Shown here one piece after another: positions 45,846 through 54,258 of a stretch of 64,000 nucleotides of DNA; position 1 is the first letter of the stretch; each line of letters opens with the position of its first letter. The stretch covers positions 92,741 to 156,740 of the forward strand of contig JACMLY010000150.1 in NCBI GenBank assembly GCA_014379345.1. Direction: 5' to 3'. The notes below the pieces were generated by a model, which was given only the letters and a program-made list of their open reading frames with translations, was not told the DNA's origin and did no database searches. The position numbers and the translations under genes were made by a program. Origin of the DNA: Chitinophagaceae bacterium. GTDB lineage: Bacteria; Bacteroidota; Bacteroidia; Chitinophagales; Chitinophagaceae.

Positions 45846-47291
45846 TTATTGTAATTTTTTTAATAATATTTCATTTGTCAACTTAGGATCGGCTTTGCCT
45901 TTCGATGCCTTTTTTACTTCACCTACAAATAAGCCGATCAACCCTTTTTTCCCTTTTTTATATTCAAGCACTTTTTCCGGCATTTTAAAAAGTACCTCAT
46001 TCACCCATGCAGTGATATTGTCCTCATCTGAATCCTGTATAAGATTTAATACGCCTGCAATTTCCATGGGTGATTGACCCGGATCTTTGATAAGAGATGC
46101 CAATATTCTTGTAGAGGCTACAGAGAAATTCAGTTTTCCCTGGTCAATTAACGAAATTAATTCGGCAATTGTTGGTGCCGATACAGGAAAGTAGTTGATC
46201 GAAAGGTTGTTTTCGTTCAAGTATGATTTTACAGGACCCAACATCCAATTGGCAGAAGCCTTATGATTATTTACATGTTGAATCAGCTGCTCAAAATAAT
46301 CAGCAAAATCTTTTTCTTCAGCAATGACTCTTGCATCATATTCCGACAACTGCAGCTCCTGAGTGTAGTGATGCACCCGTTCTTCTGGTAATGCCGGAAG
46401 CATGCTTTTTATATTTTGAAGCATATCTTCTGTAACAACAAATGGAGTCAGGTCAGGATCTGCAAAATAGCGATAATCGTTTGCCTCTTCTTTTGTACGT
46501 AACGGAAAAGTGGTGCCATTCGAAGCATCAAAGCTTCTTGTTTGCTGAACAATGTTTTCACCTGTTTCAACAAGCTCAATCATTCGTTTCGCCTCATATT
46601 CGATCGCCTTTTTCACGTTGCGGATTGAGTTGAGGTTCTTCACTTCCACTTTTGTACCCAGTGTGGTTACTCCTTTTTTTCGGATCGAAATATTGGCATC
46701 ACAACGCATGCTCCCTTCCTCCATATTTCCGTCACAAATTTCAAGATACCGCAGGAGTTTTCTTACTTCGGTAAGAAACGCATAAGCTTCTTCACCGCTG
46801 TTCAATGCAGGTTCAGTTACAATTTCTATTAATGGCACGCCGGCCCTGTTATAGTCAACCGAAGTATTTTCCGGATCCACATCATGTAGGCTTTTGCCGG
46901 CATCTTCTTCAAGATGAATGCGATTCAGCGGAATATTTTTTTCTTCTTCTGTTCTGATTGCCACATAGCCTCCTTTACAGATGGGTGTGGTATGTTGTGA
47001 TAGCTGGTAGCCCTTTGGCAGATCGGGATAAAAATAATTTTTCCTGGCAAAATAATTAAGCCCGGTTATTTCGCAATGACAGGCCAATCCCATTTTAATG
47101 GCATACTCAACAGCTTTTTTATTCAGCTTTGGCAAAGTTCCCGGAAGGGCGAGTGTAATCGGACTGATATGGGTGTTGGGTTCTCCCCCAAAAGAAGCGC
47201 TATCGCCTGAAAACAATTTGCTCATGGTGAGCAACTGCGCATGAACTTCAAGGCCGATCACTGTTTCGTAGGCATCGTATTGAACAGGCAT
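45846..47291 (-). CDS. gatB: Aspartyl/glutamyl-tRNA amidotransferase subunit B
   Basis: 481 residues. With GatA and GatC it converts Glu-tRNA(Gln) and Asp-tRNA(Asn) to the amide forms. Landmarks are YETVIGLEVHAQL, NYFARKNYFYPDLPKGYQ, GIHLEEDAGK-like IHLEEDAGKS, RAGVPLIEIVTEP, GSMRCDANIS and KVEVKNLNSIRNV, plus the C-terminal YqeY-like domain ending in ILLKKL. GatA and GatC are not in the window. Confidence 0.96.
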   Translation of the reverse strand: MPVQYDAYETVIGLEVHAQLLTMSKLFSGDSASFGGEPNTHISPITLALPGTLPKLNKKAVEYAIKMGLACHCEITGLNYFARKNYFYPDLPKGYQLSQHTTPICKGGYVAIRTEEEKNIPLNRIHLEEDAGKSLHDVDPENTSVDYNRAGVPLIEIVTEPALNSGEEAYAFLTEVRKLLRYLEICDGNMEEGSMRCDANISIRKKGVTTLGTKVEVKNLNSIRNVKKAIEYEAKRMIELVETGENIVQQTRSFDASNGTTFPLRTKEEANDYRYFADPDLTPFVVTEDMLQNIKSMLPALPEERVHHYTQELQLSEYDARVIAEEKDFADYFEQLIQHVNNHKASANWMLGPVKSYLNENNLSINYFPVSAPTIAELISLIDQGKLNFSVASTRILASLIKDPGQSPMEIAGVLNLIQDSDEDNITAWVNEVLFKMPEKVLEYKKGKKGLIGLFVGEVKKASKGKADPKLTNEILLKKLQ

Positions 47292-47322
47292 CAGGAAAAT
47301 ATTTGTTGCAAAACTTTGTTTT

Positions 47323-47389
47323 AAAACCTATAAGGTCTTTGGAAGCTCTTAAAAATAATCAAGTGGCCTGCAAAGACCTTATAGGTTTT
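47323..47389. repeat. Interrupted inverted repeat upstream of gatB
   Basis: A 19-bp perfect arm (47323-47341) is the reverse complement of 47371-47389, with a 29-nt spacer. The arm contains ACCTATAAGGTCTTTG, itself with a small palindrome. It belongs to the same broad architecture as the heptamer arrays but without internal tandem units. Confidence 0.9.
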
Positions 47390-47454
47390 GCCGAAAAGAA
47401 TCGCAAAAATACCGCATTCAGGGGGGATTTCCTGTTTAGGCCGTGACATAAACC

Positions 47455-47488
47455 AAAAAAGCCGCCCTGGTAGCAACAGGTCGGCTTT
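47455..47488 (-). terminator. Intrinsic terminator of the PDZ gene
   Basis: On the minus strand AAAGCCGACCTG pairs with CAGGGCGGCTTT (one mismatch region) and is followed by TTTTGG. Confidence 0.85.
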
Positions 47489-47506
47489 GGAGGGCAATGC
47501 TAAAAA

Positions 47507-48469
47507 TTAGAGATTAGCGGTTTTTAATTTCCGCGGTATCTTAACGTCAATAGTTTGGGAATTGCCGCCGCGGTTCAATTTTATTTTTACAGAAGATTTG
47601 TCTTTGGATTCACGCGAGGCTTCGGCCAGTGCATCAGCGCTGTTCACCGCCTTTCCTTCAAATTCTGTGATCACGTCATTTTCCTTGATCCCGGATTTAT
47701 CTGCAGCAGATCCTTCATCCACATCAATCACTTTGACTCCTTTTCCATCATCAGTATCCTGCGCTTTGATGCCGATACGCGGTCTTCCTCCGTATGAAAA
47801 TACCTGCCCCAATTGTCCGTCATGATCAAAATCGAAATTGAAGTCAGAATTAGGTCCATAGATGGTTGAACCGGGTCTTTTACCCAATACTGCCGTTACT
47901 TTATTTTCTTTTCCATCTCTTTTATAAGAAATGGAAACTTTATCCTCGGGCTTAAGCTTACCGATTACTTTCGTAACATCACCGTGGTCTGCTATTCTTT
48001 CGTCATTTACTTTGGTAATTATATCGCCTTTTAAAAGGCCGGCTTTTTCAGCAGCACTGTTTTTGGTAATGCCTGTGATCTTAGCCCCACCCTCACCTTC
48101 ATCGGTCGTAACACCCAGGAAGGGACGGTCTTCATCCAAAAGGAAGTTGTGTCCATCTCCGAAATTCATACTGGAACGAAAAGGAGAGGGAGCAGCAACG
48201 CCATAAGACAATGTTTTTTTCTTTCGTACCGATAAATTATCATCATCGTATTCATCAATCGGTTTGCCATTTACTTTCACTTCACCATCTTTGATCTCGA
48301 TCGTAACCTTCCCATCCTTACTCACATCTTTTCTTTTAATGATGATCTCATCATACTCACCCATCCTGGTTTTGGTTTTTTCCTTGTCTTCCTTGTCCTG
48401 GGCAATAACGGCATCGTTAAGGAGCAGCGCGGATATTGCAATGGCTGCGGCAGATAAATACTTTCTCAT
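47507..48469 (-). CDS. Exported protein with two PDZ domains
   Basis: 320 residues. Signal peptide MRKYLSAAAIAISALLLNDAVIAQ, a lysine- and acid-rich segment, PDZ 1 at about 118-200 (FLGVTTDEGEGGAKITGITKNSAAEKAGLLKGDIITKVND) and PDZ 2 at about 228-310 (IGIKAQDTDDGKGVKVIDVDEGSAADKSGIKENDVITEFEG). There is no protease domain, so it is not DegP-like; it probably binds C-termini of envelope proteins. The promoter carries a hairpin at the expected transcription start. Confidence 0.9.
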   Translation of the reverse strand: MRKYLSAAAIAISALLLNDAVIAQDKEDKEKTKTRMGEYDEIIIKRKDVSKDGKVTIEIKDGEVKVNGKPIDEYDDDNLSVRKKKTLSYGVAAPSPFRSSMNFGDGHNFLLDEDRPFLGVTTDEGEGGAKITGITKNSAAEKAGLLKGDIITKVNDERIADHGDVTKVIGKLKPEDKVSISYKRDGKENKVTAVLGKRPGSTIYGPNSDFNFDFDHDGQLGQVFSYGGRPRIGIKAQDTDDGKGVKVIDVDEGSAADKSGIKENDVITEFEGKAVNSADALAEASRESKDKSSVKIKLNRGGNSQTIDVKIPRKLKTANL

Positions 48470-48491
48470 TACAAAATTTTTATGTGTGAAT

Positions 48492-48513
48492 AACTACGTT
48501 GAGTTTCGTAGTT
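48492..48513. promoter_or_regulatory. Inverted repeat AACTACG-N8-CGTAGTT at the start of the PDZ transcript
   Basis: A perfect 7+7 palindrome immediately downstream of the -7 box on the minus strand. It could be an operator or a 5'-end RNA hairpin. Confidence 0.45.
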
Positions 48514-48521
48514 CAAATATA
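48514..48521 (-). promoter_or_regulatory. -7 box (TATATTTG) for the PDZ gene
   Basis: A perfect TAnnTTTG on the minus strand about 45 bases before the ATG, with ATTTT 19 bases upstream as a weak -33 box. Confidence 0.55.
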
Positions 48522-48652
48522 GTATTTTCTTTCAAATACGAAAATTTTCGGAATTGTTAAAAATAGATGCTTATAAGCGGTCGAACTATAATCTTCCAAA
48601 AGGAGTTCATCAGGTACTTTCTAGTAGAGGTATAAGTGAAAAGAACGATGCA

Positions 48653-51322
48653 TCAAAGCAGGGATTTTACCTTTTCTATAACCTCTGTTAATTTTGAAGC
48701 ATCTTGTCCGCCAGCCGTGGCTAGGTTTTTTTGACCACCACCGCCACCTTTAATCAAAGAAGCCACATGTTCTTTCAGAATTTTTCCTGCATCAAGATTC
48801 CTGGCCGCCACAACAGTATCGGCTATCCCAATGGCAACAGCGGGCTTGCCTCCGATATTGGCGCATAACACTGCCACATAATCATTCAGGTTATTTTTGA
48901 GGTCGTAACACAGTTTTTTTAATGCTTCCGGATTACTCACTTCTACTATATCCCCGATAAAAGTCACACCATTAATGATCTCATCTTTTTGAAGCAGTTC
49001 ATTACGGATGCCTACAAGCATCCTGTTTTCCATTGATTCAATTTTCTTTTTTAGAATACTGTTTTCCGTATTCAACTCTTCAATAGATCTTACCAGGTCC
49101 CTGGGATTTTTCAAAGACTCCCGGATGTCACGGATCTGCGATAGTTGTTTGTTCACATATTCTTCAGCAGCGGCCCCTGAAACGGCTTCAACCCTGCGCA
49201 CCCCGGCGGCTACTGCTGTTTCGCTGATCAGTTTAAACAATCCCAATTCTCCTGTAGTGCCGGCATGCGTTCCTCCACATAATTCTACCGAGTACTGAGG
49301 ATCTATGACAACCACCCGTACTTTTTCTCCGTACTTTTCTCCAAATAAAGCCATTGCTCCCAATTGTAATGCTTCTTCCTTCGGCATTTCCTTAATAACA
49401 ACAGGAATGTTCTGGCGGATTTTTTCATTTACCAGTTTTTCCACGGCTGCTATTTCATCATCGGTCAATTTAGAAAAATGTGAAAAATCAAAGCGCAGGT
49501 ATTCATCATTCACAAGCGAGCCCTTCTGTGTTACATGAACTCCAAGTATTTTTCGTAAAGCAGCATGTAACAAGTGAGTGGCTGAATGGTGTAATTGAAT
49601 TTTGGTTCTGCGTGGTTTATCGATCGTGGCAATTACTTCAGCGTTTATATTGTCCGGCAAATTATCTACCACATGAATGATCAGGTCATTTTCTTTTTTA
49701 GTATCTGTTACCGGAATGCTTTCCGCGTCGAATGTCAGCGTTCCGGTATCTCCAACCTGGCCACCGCTCTCTGCATAAAAAGGAGTGGTTTCCAATACAA
49801 GCTGGAAAGCCTCTTTACCTTTGTTTTTTACTTTTCTGTATTTGGATACTGATGTTTGAACCTCGTGAGTATCGTATCCAACAAAACGGGAGGTTTTATT
49901 TATACCAAGCGATATCCAGTCTTCCGTATCTACTGTTGTGGCGGCGCGGCTTCGTTGTTTTTGTTGAAGCATTTCCTGTTCGAAACCTTTTTCATCCACA
50001 GAAAGCTTGTTTTCAGATGCGATCAGTTTGGTGAGATCGATCGGAAACCCATAGGTATCGTACAATTCAAAAGCAAATTTACCTGCAATACGATCTGAAC
50101 CGTTTTTGCCGGCTTCCTGCATCAGCTCCTCCATTTTTTGCAACCCTTTGTCAAGCGTTCTCAAAAATGCGTCTTCTTCTTCCCTAACCACTTTTTTAAC
50201 AAAATCCAATTGCTGGTTCAATTCCGGAAACACGGTTTTGAACTGTTCAGCAATTACCGGAACCAATTGGTGCAATAACGGCTGCGTGTAATCGAGAGAA
50301 GAATAATAGTATCGTGCAGCTCTTCTTAAAATTCTCCGGATCACGTAACCAGCTCCCGTGTTTGCGGGTAATTGTCCGTCGGCGATAGTAAAGCAGATGG
50401 CGCGGATATGGTCGGCAATCACTCTGAAAGCAACGGCCTCGCCCCAGCCCCCTCCGGTGGAGAGGGAGACAGATGCATCATATTTCTTTCCGGAGATTCG
50501 TTCCGTTGCACTGATAATGCCGCTGAAAATATCGGTATCGTAATTGGATGTTTTTTGCTGAAGCACTCTAACCAGTCTTTCAAATCCCATTCCTGTATCT
50601 ACATGGCGGGCGGGCAATGGTACAAGGTTGGCGTTTTTCAAACGGTTAAACTGGATAAATACATTATTCCATATTTCGATTACCTGCGGATGATCATTAT
50701 TGACCAGGTCTTTACCGTCTTTTTGCTTTCTTTCTTCCTGTGTCCTGCAGTCCACATGTATTTCGGTACAGGGACCGCATGGACCTGTATCACCCATTTC
50801 CCAGAAATTGTCTTTTTTATTGCCCATCAGGATTCGTTCTTCACCAATCCATTTTTTCCATTCAGCTATTGCTTCTTCATCCCGGGGCAGGTTTTCTTTT
50901 TCATCGCCCTCAAATACGGTTACATATATTTTATCTTTTGGTATTTTATAAATTTCCGTTAATAATTCCCAGCTCCAGGCAATTGCTTCCTTTTTAAAAT
51001 ATCCCTTTGCAGGATCAGCAGGATCACCAAAACTCCAATTACCCAGCATCTCAAACATGGTATGGTGGTAAGTATCCACGCCCACTTCTTCCAGGTCATT
51101 GTGTTTGCCGCTAACCCGCAAACATTTTTGCGTGTCGGCCACTCGTGTTTCCGGAGCGGCCTTGTTACCCAGAAAATAATCCTTGAACTGATTCATACCG
51201 GCATTGGTGAACAGGAGGGTGGGATCATTTTTTAAAACGATTGGGGCAGATGGAACAATGACATGTTGCTTTGATCGAAAAAAATCTAAAAACTGCTGTC
51301 GTATCTGTGCGCTGGTCATCAT
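48653..51322 (-). CDS. alaS: Alanyl-tRNA synthetase
   Basis: 889 residues. Class II synthetase. The catalytic domain starts with RQQFLDFFRSKQHVIVPSAP and includes LFTNAGMNQFKDYFLG; GDTGPCGPCTEIHVD and VDTGMGFERLVRVLQ follow. The editing domain has HSATHLLHAALRKILG (HxxxH) and CGGTHAGTTGELG (CxxxH), and the C-terminal DHHA1 domain ends with KGGGGGQKNLATAGGQD. Length and domain order are normal. A second ATG directly follows the first. Confidence 0.97.
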   Translation of the reverse strand: MMTSAQIRQQFLDFFRSKQHVIVPSAPIVLKNDPTLLFTNAGMNQFKDYFLGNKAAPETRVADTQKCLRVSGKHNDLEEVGVDTYHHTMFEMLGNWSFGDPADPAKGYFKKEAIAWSWELLTEIYKIPKDKIYVTVFEGDEKENLPRDEEAIAEWKKWIGEERILMGNKKDNFWEMGDTGPCGPCTEIHVDCRTQEERKQKDGKDLVNNDHPQVIEIWNNVFIQFNRLKNANLVPLPARHVDTGMGFERLVRVLQQKTSNYDTDIFSGIISATERISGKKYDASVSLSTGGGWGEAVAFRVIADHIRAICFTIADGQLPANTGAGYVIRRILRRAARYYYSSLDYTQPLLHQLVPVIAEQFKTVFPELNQQLDFVKKVVREEEDAFLRTLDKGLQKMEELMQEAGKNGSDRIAGKFAFELYDTYGFPIDLTKLIASENKLSVDEKGFEQEMLQQKQRSRAATTVDTEDWISLGINKTSRFVGYDTHEVQTSVSKYRKVKNKGKEAFQLVLETTPFYAESGGQVGDTGTLTFDAESIPVTDTKKENDLIIHVVDNLPDNINAEVIATIDKPRRTKIQLHHSATHLLHAALRKILGVHVTQKGSLVNDEYLRFDFSHFSKLTDDEIAAVEKLVNEKIRQNIPVVIKEMPKEEALQLGAMALFGEKYGEKVRVVVIDPQYSVELCGGTHAGTTGELGLFKLISETAVAAGVRRVEAVSGAAAEEYVNKQLSQIRDIRESLKNPRDLVRSIEELNTENSILKKKIESMENRMLVGIRNELLQKDEIINGVTFIGDIVEVSNPEALKKLCYDLKNNLNDYVAVLCANIGGKPAVAIGIADTVVAARNLDAGKILKEHVASLIKGGGGGQKNLATAGGQDASKLTEVIEKVKSLL

Positions 51323-51364
51323 AATCGAATAATCTTTGGGTGTTCAAATGCCAATGAAGCACTA

Positions 51365-51372
51365 TATATTTG
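51365..51372 (+). promoter_or_regulatory. -7 box (TATATTTG) for the M23 peptidase gene
   Basis: A perfect TAnnTTTG 86 bases before the ATG at 51459. With the alaS box on the other strand it implies overlapping 5' leaders. Confidence 0.5.
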
Positions 51373-51399
51373 TAAACTTTGGCTCTGATTAACGTGGTG

Positions 51400-51407
51400 C
51401 AAAGGTA
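51400..51407 (-). promoter_or_regulatory. -7 box (TACCTTTG) for alaS
   Basis: A perfect TAnnTTTG on the minus strand 78 bases before the alaS ATG. Confidence 0.55.
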
Positions 51408-51458
51408 AAAGAATCCAATAGGTTATATAAAAACAAAGCCTTCACTACGGCTTGGATC

Positions 51459-52430
51459 ATGAAAAAGATCAAGTACTATTATAATACCAATACGCTCCGA
51501 TATGAAAAACTGGAGACACCATTGCGGGTAAAGCTCTTGCGTGTTCTGGGGTTTTTGTCGGCTTCTGTTGTTACAGCTATCATTATTGTTTCGGTTGCCT
51601 ACCGTTTATTTCCTTCCACCAAAGAAAAAATATTGATGCGGCAGAATGAAGGCTTGCTGCAGAATTATCTTGTTCTTGATGAACAGACCAGGAAGCTGCA
51701 ACAACAGCTGGCACAGCTCGAAAAAAAAGATAATGAGGTGTACCGCGCTATTTTCGAAGCCAACCCCATCCCGGACAGTGCACGCGCAAAGGAACTGGAA
51801 CAGCAAAAGGAGATACAACTGGTACAGGGAATGAGCCAGTTTGACCTGGAGAATTCAATTTTGAAAACGCTCAATAATATCAATCGCCGCGTGACCACAC
51901 AGGAAAAATCCTATGCGCAGATCGACCAGTTCATAAAAAATAAAGAAGAGTTGCTGGCCTGCACGCCGGCTATTCAGCCATTGAGCAACAAGGACCTTAA
52001 ACGCATTGCCTCGGGATTCGGCCATAGGATCGATCCCGTATATAAAACGGTTAAATTCCATGCGGGGCTTGATTTCACCGCTCCACAAGGCACTCCCATC
52101 TATGCCTCCGCCAACGGCGTGGTCAGAACGGCAGCACATCTTGGTACGGGTTACGGTAACCACGTTGTCATCAATCATGGGTATGGATACGAAACTTTAT
52201 ACGGGCATATGTTCAGAATAAAAGCAAAAGCCGGCCAACGTGTAAAGCGAGGTGAAATTATCGGATACGTTGGAAGTACCGGAAAATCCACAGGACCTCA
52301 TTGCCATTATGAAGTGCATAAAAACGGCCGGCCTCTGGATCCTGTCTATTTTTTTTACAACGACCTTACTCCGGAACAATTTGACCGCATCGTTAAAATG
52401 GCGAGTGTAAGCAACCAAAGCTTTGACTGA
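51459..52430 (+). CDS. Membrane-anchored M23 family metallopeptidase
   Basis: 323 residues. A short cytoplasmic N-terminus, one membrane helix (about 27-48), a coiled-coil-like linker (about 60-160 with LDEQTRKLQQQLAQLEKKDNE) and a C-terminal LytM/peptidase_M23 domain. The zinc site is intact: HAGLDF (His, Asp) and GPHCHYEVH (HxH), with YGNHVVINHGYGYETLYGHM between. It should cut peptidoglycan cross-links or activate amidases during growth and division. It is divergent from alaS and ends at a heptamer array. Confidence 0.92.
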   Translation: MKKIKYYYNTNTLRYEKLETPLRVKLLRVLGFLSASVVTAIIIVSVAYRLFPSTKEKILMRQNEGLLQNYLVLDEQTRKLQQQLAQLEKKDNEVYRAIFEANPIPDSARAKELEQQKEIQLVQGMSQFDLENSILKTLNNINRRVTTQEKSYAQIDQFIKNKEELLACTPAIQPLSNKDLKRIASGFGHRIDPVYKTVKFHAGLDFTAPQGTPIYASANGVVRTAAHLGTGYGNHVVINHGYGYETLYGHMFRIKAKAGQRVKRGEIIGYVGSTGKSTGPHCHYEVHKNGRPLDPVYFFYNDLTPEQFDRIVKMASVSNQSFD

Positions 52431-52433
52431 AGA

Positions 52434-52611
52434 GTTTAAGGTTTAAGGTTTAAAGTTTAGGGTTTAAGGTTAAGGTTTAAGCAATCGTAAAACCCATGTA
52501 AGAATGCAATCACGACCTGACCATGAAAAAGATTTAATCAGTCTATGACATTGTAAACACATTTAAATTAACCTTTAACCTTAAACTTTAAACCTTAAAC
52601 CTTAAACCCTC
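52434..52611. repeat. Inverted GTTTAAR heptamer array between the M23 and AraC genes
   Basis: Left arm 52434-52481 has GTTTAAG, GTTTAAG, GTTTAAA, GTTTAGG, GTTTAAG, GTTAAG, GTTTAAG. Right arm about 52570-52611 has AACCTTT, AACCTT, AAACTTT, AAACCTT, AAACCTT, AAACCCT. The spacer is 88 bases of ordinary sequence. The left arm begins three bases after the M23 stop. Confidence 0.9.
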
Positions 52612-52636
52612 ATTAGGTAAATCAAAGTTTCGCCTG

Positions 52637-52644
52637 TAATTTTG
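52637..52644 (+). promoter_or_regulatory. -7 box (TAATTTTG) for the AraC-type gene
   Basis: A perfect TAnnTTTG ending eight bases before the ATG at 52653, so the transcript would be leaderless or nearly so. Confidence 0.5.
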
Positions 52645-52652
52645 CTGCTGTT

Positions 52653-53597
52653 ATGTTTCAACCCCCGGATATATTGTCGATTGCATATAAACAGCCTTTG
52701 ATGCAAAACCAACTGGAGATGTTGCAGGAAAGAGAGCAGCAGATACCCGGCTCGGTTCAGTATGTCATCAATAGGTACCGGAAGCATCCACAATGGAATA
52801 TGGATGACACCGGCATGATCGTATATAATTTTAAGAAAGAGGATCCCAAAGATAATTTTCTTGAATTGCGGTTTTGTGTGTCGGGGAATGTTTACTGCAA
52901 GCAAAAGCAGGTAGAATGTGATCTGTGTAAATTCAATGCTTCAAAAAGTTGTGTAGAAAGGGTTGAAAGTATTGATGTTCTCACCTTCAGGTTCTCCACC
53001 GTTCATTTGTCGCAGTTTGTAAAACCCGGAAAGCAGAATGATTCATTAACCAATGATGTTCTTCAGTTCTCTCATCAATCTTCTTTTTCGAAGATATTTT
53101 CGCTTTGTTCAAAAACGCGGATGGTGCTTGAAGCATTGCTGAACCACAGTTATACGGACAGCCTCGAAAATATTTACATCAACGCGCAAACCCAGATGTT
53201 ACTGCTGTACACACTCGAGTGTATGGTTGGCGACAAGGATACAGATACTTTTCAGTGCAAATTCCTGGCTAATGAAGCAGATCGCGAAAAGATCATTAAA
53301 GCAAGAGAGGTTTTACTGCAACATATAGGTGAGCCTATCACTATTAAAGAGCTGAGTCGTAAAGTGGCTATTAATGAGTGTTACCTTAAAAAAGGATTTA
53401 AGGAATTGTTTGGCACCACCATTTTCGATTTTTACCAAAGCCAAAGAATGGAACATGCCAGGTATCTTTTGTATGAGAAAGGACTAAGTGTTACCGAAGT
53501 TTCTATCATGCTTGGTTATTCTTCGATCTCCCATTTCTCAACGGCTTTTAAAAAGCATACTGGGTTGAAACCTTGCGAGCTTTTATTTCATGCCTGA
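52653..53597 (+). CDS. AraC-family transcriptional regulator with an N-terminal cysteine cluster
   Basis: 314 residues. The C-terminal AraC domain has two HTH units: EPITIKELSRKVAINECYLKKGFKELFG and EKGLSVTEVSIMLGYSSISHFSTAFKKHTGLKP. The N-terminal domain carries CKQKQVECDLCKFNASKSC, four cysteines within about 20 residues, which could bind a metal, an Fe-S cluster or act as a thiol switch. It resembles the PchR-like regulators of siderophore uptake. Targets are unknown. A terminator follows. Confidence 0.9.
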   Translation: MFQPPDILSIAYKQPLMQNQLEMLQEREQQIPGSVQYVINRYRKHPQWNMDDTGMIVYNFKKEDPKDNFLELRFCVSGNVYCKQKQVECDLCKFNASKSCVERVESIDVLTFRFSTVHLSQFVKPGKQNDSLTNDVLQFSHQSSFSKIFSLCSKTRMVLEALLNHSYTDSLENIYINAQTQMLLLYTLECMVGDKDTDTFQCKFLANEADREKIIKAREVLLQHIGEPITIKELSRKVAINECYLKKGFKELFGTTIFDFYQSQRMEHARYLLYEKGLSVTEVSIMLGYSSISHFSTAFKKHTGLKPCELLFHA

Positions 53598-53640
53598 GCA
53601 ACATGCCGGGTCAATCAAAAATTCTATACTGATAAATAAA

Positions 53641-53664
53641 AAACCTCCTGTGAAGGAGGTTTTT
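53641..53664 (+). terminator. Intrinsic terminator after the AraC-type gene
   Basis: AAACCTCCT pairs with AGGAGGTTT over a 4-nt loop, followed by TTTT. Confidence 0.92.
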
Positions 53665-53893
53665 ATATAGGGCTAAATCATCTAGTTTTTCTGGATAGAA
53701 ATGGGTCTTACACAGTGTTCTTCGTAAACATTACATTCCAGTAGTTTTTCAGAGATTCCAGACCTTAAACAACACGTTTTCTTGAAATTGGATTTTGCTA
53801 TTTAGTGCCTTAGCGGTTTTTCAAAGGCAGATATTAGAGATTAAAAACGGGTTGGTAGCGGAATAAACTTCAAAATCTTTTCGTTTTAAAAGG

Positions 53894-53921
53894 AAAGGGG
53901 AGTAGGAATACTCCCCTTTTT
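53894..53921 (+). terminator. Second intrinsic terminator, without a gene in front
   Basis: AAAGGGGAGTA pairs with TACTCCCCTTT over a 4-nt loop, followed by two more T. The preceding 230 bases after the first terminator hold no ORF, so a small RNA ending here is possible. Confidence 0.8.
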
Positions 53922-54229
53922 AACCCCTAAACCCTAAACCGTAGAAAAGACTTTATATAATGAGGTTGATATATATCGTAAATCTTCCTGATATTTTTAC
54001 GAAATCTCTGATTTACATCAGCTATTCGTAATTTCTAACTCGTGTTTTAAAACCATAAATTATGCCAAAAGCAATTTTATGTGGAAAACTCCTAAAGATG
54101 AAGGGTTTGTTTAAGAGTTTTAACGATTCTATTTTAAATCGTTCAAATCGAACTCGTCTTTATCAAGTATCAGCCATCCGGCAGCTTTAGATAAATCAAT
54201 TGTTTCATCAAACATCTTTTGACTTTCTG

Positions 54230-54237
54230 TACATTTG
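54230..54237 (+). promoter_or_regulatory. -7 box (TACATTTG) for ileS
   Basis: A perfect TAnnTTTG that covers the TTG at 54235; the ATG at 54259 follows 21 bases later. Confidence 0.6.
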
Positions 54238-54258
54238 CCGACTTTTCCAGTAATATTT

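Larger units (their letters stand above)
53598..54258. other. 661-bp gap between the AraC gene and ileS
   Basis: It contains two terminators (53641-53664 and 53894-53921), an ileS promoter box and, on the minus strand at 54129-54215, a 28-codon ORF reading MFDETIDLSKAAGWLIL and on to DLNDLK before the stop. A 42-codon ORF on the plus strand at 54062-54190 overlaps it. A CCCTAAACCC stretch at about 53925-53940 resembles the heptamer arrays without a partner. I see no tRNA-like fold. Confidence 0.55.

Noticed and set aside
50372..50962. 196-residue reading frame on the plus strand
   Set aside because: It lies antisense inside alaS, which is unmistakable; the translation has no family features and arises from the codon pattern of the synthetase.
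52434..52611. Telomere-like repeat, because GTTTAGG and AACCCT units resemble plant telomere heptads
   Set aside because: Only single units read that way; the array is interstitial, inverted and in a bacterial chromosome segment with genes on both sides. The likeness is coincidental.
54062..54190. 42-residue basic ORF on the plus strand upstream of ileS
   Set aside because: No promoter or family resemblance, and it overlaps the more protein-like minus-strand ORF; left as unsupported.
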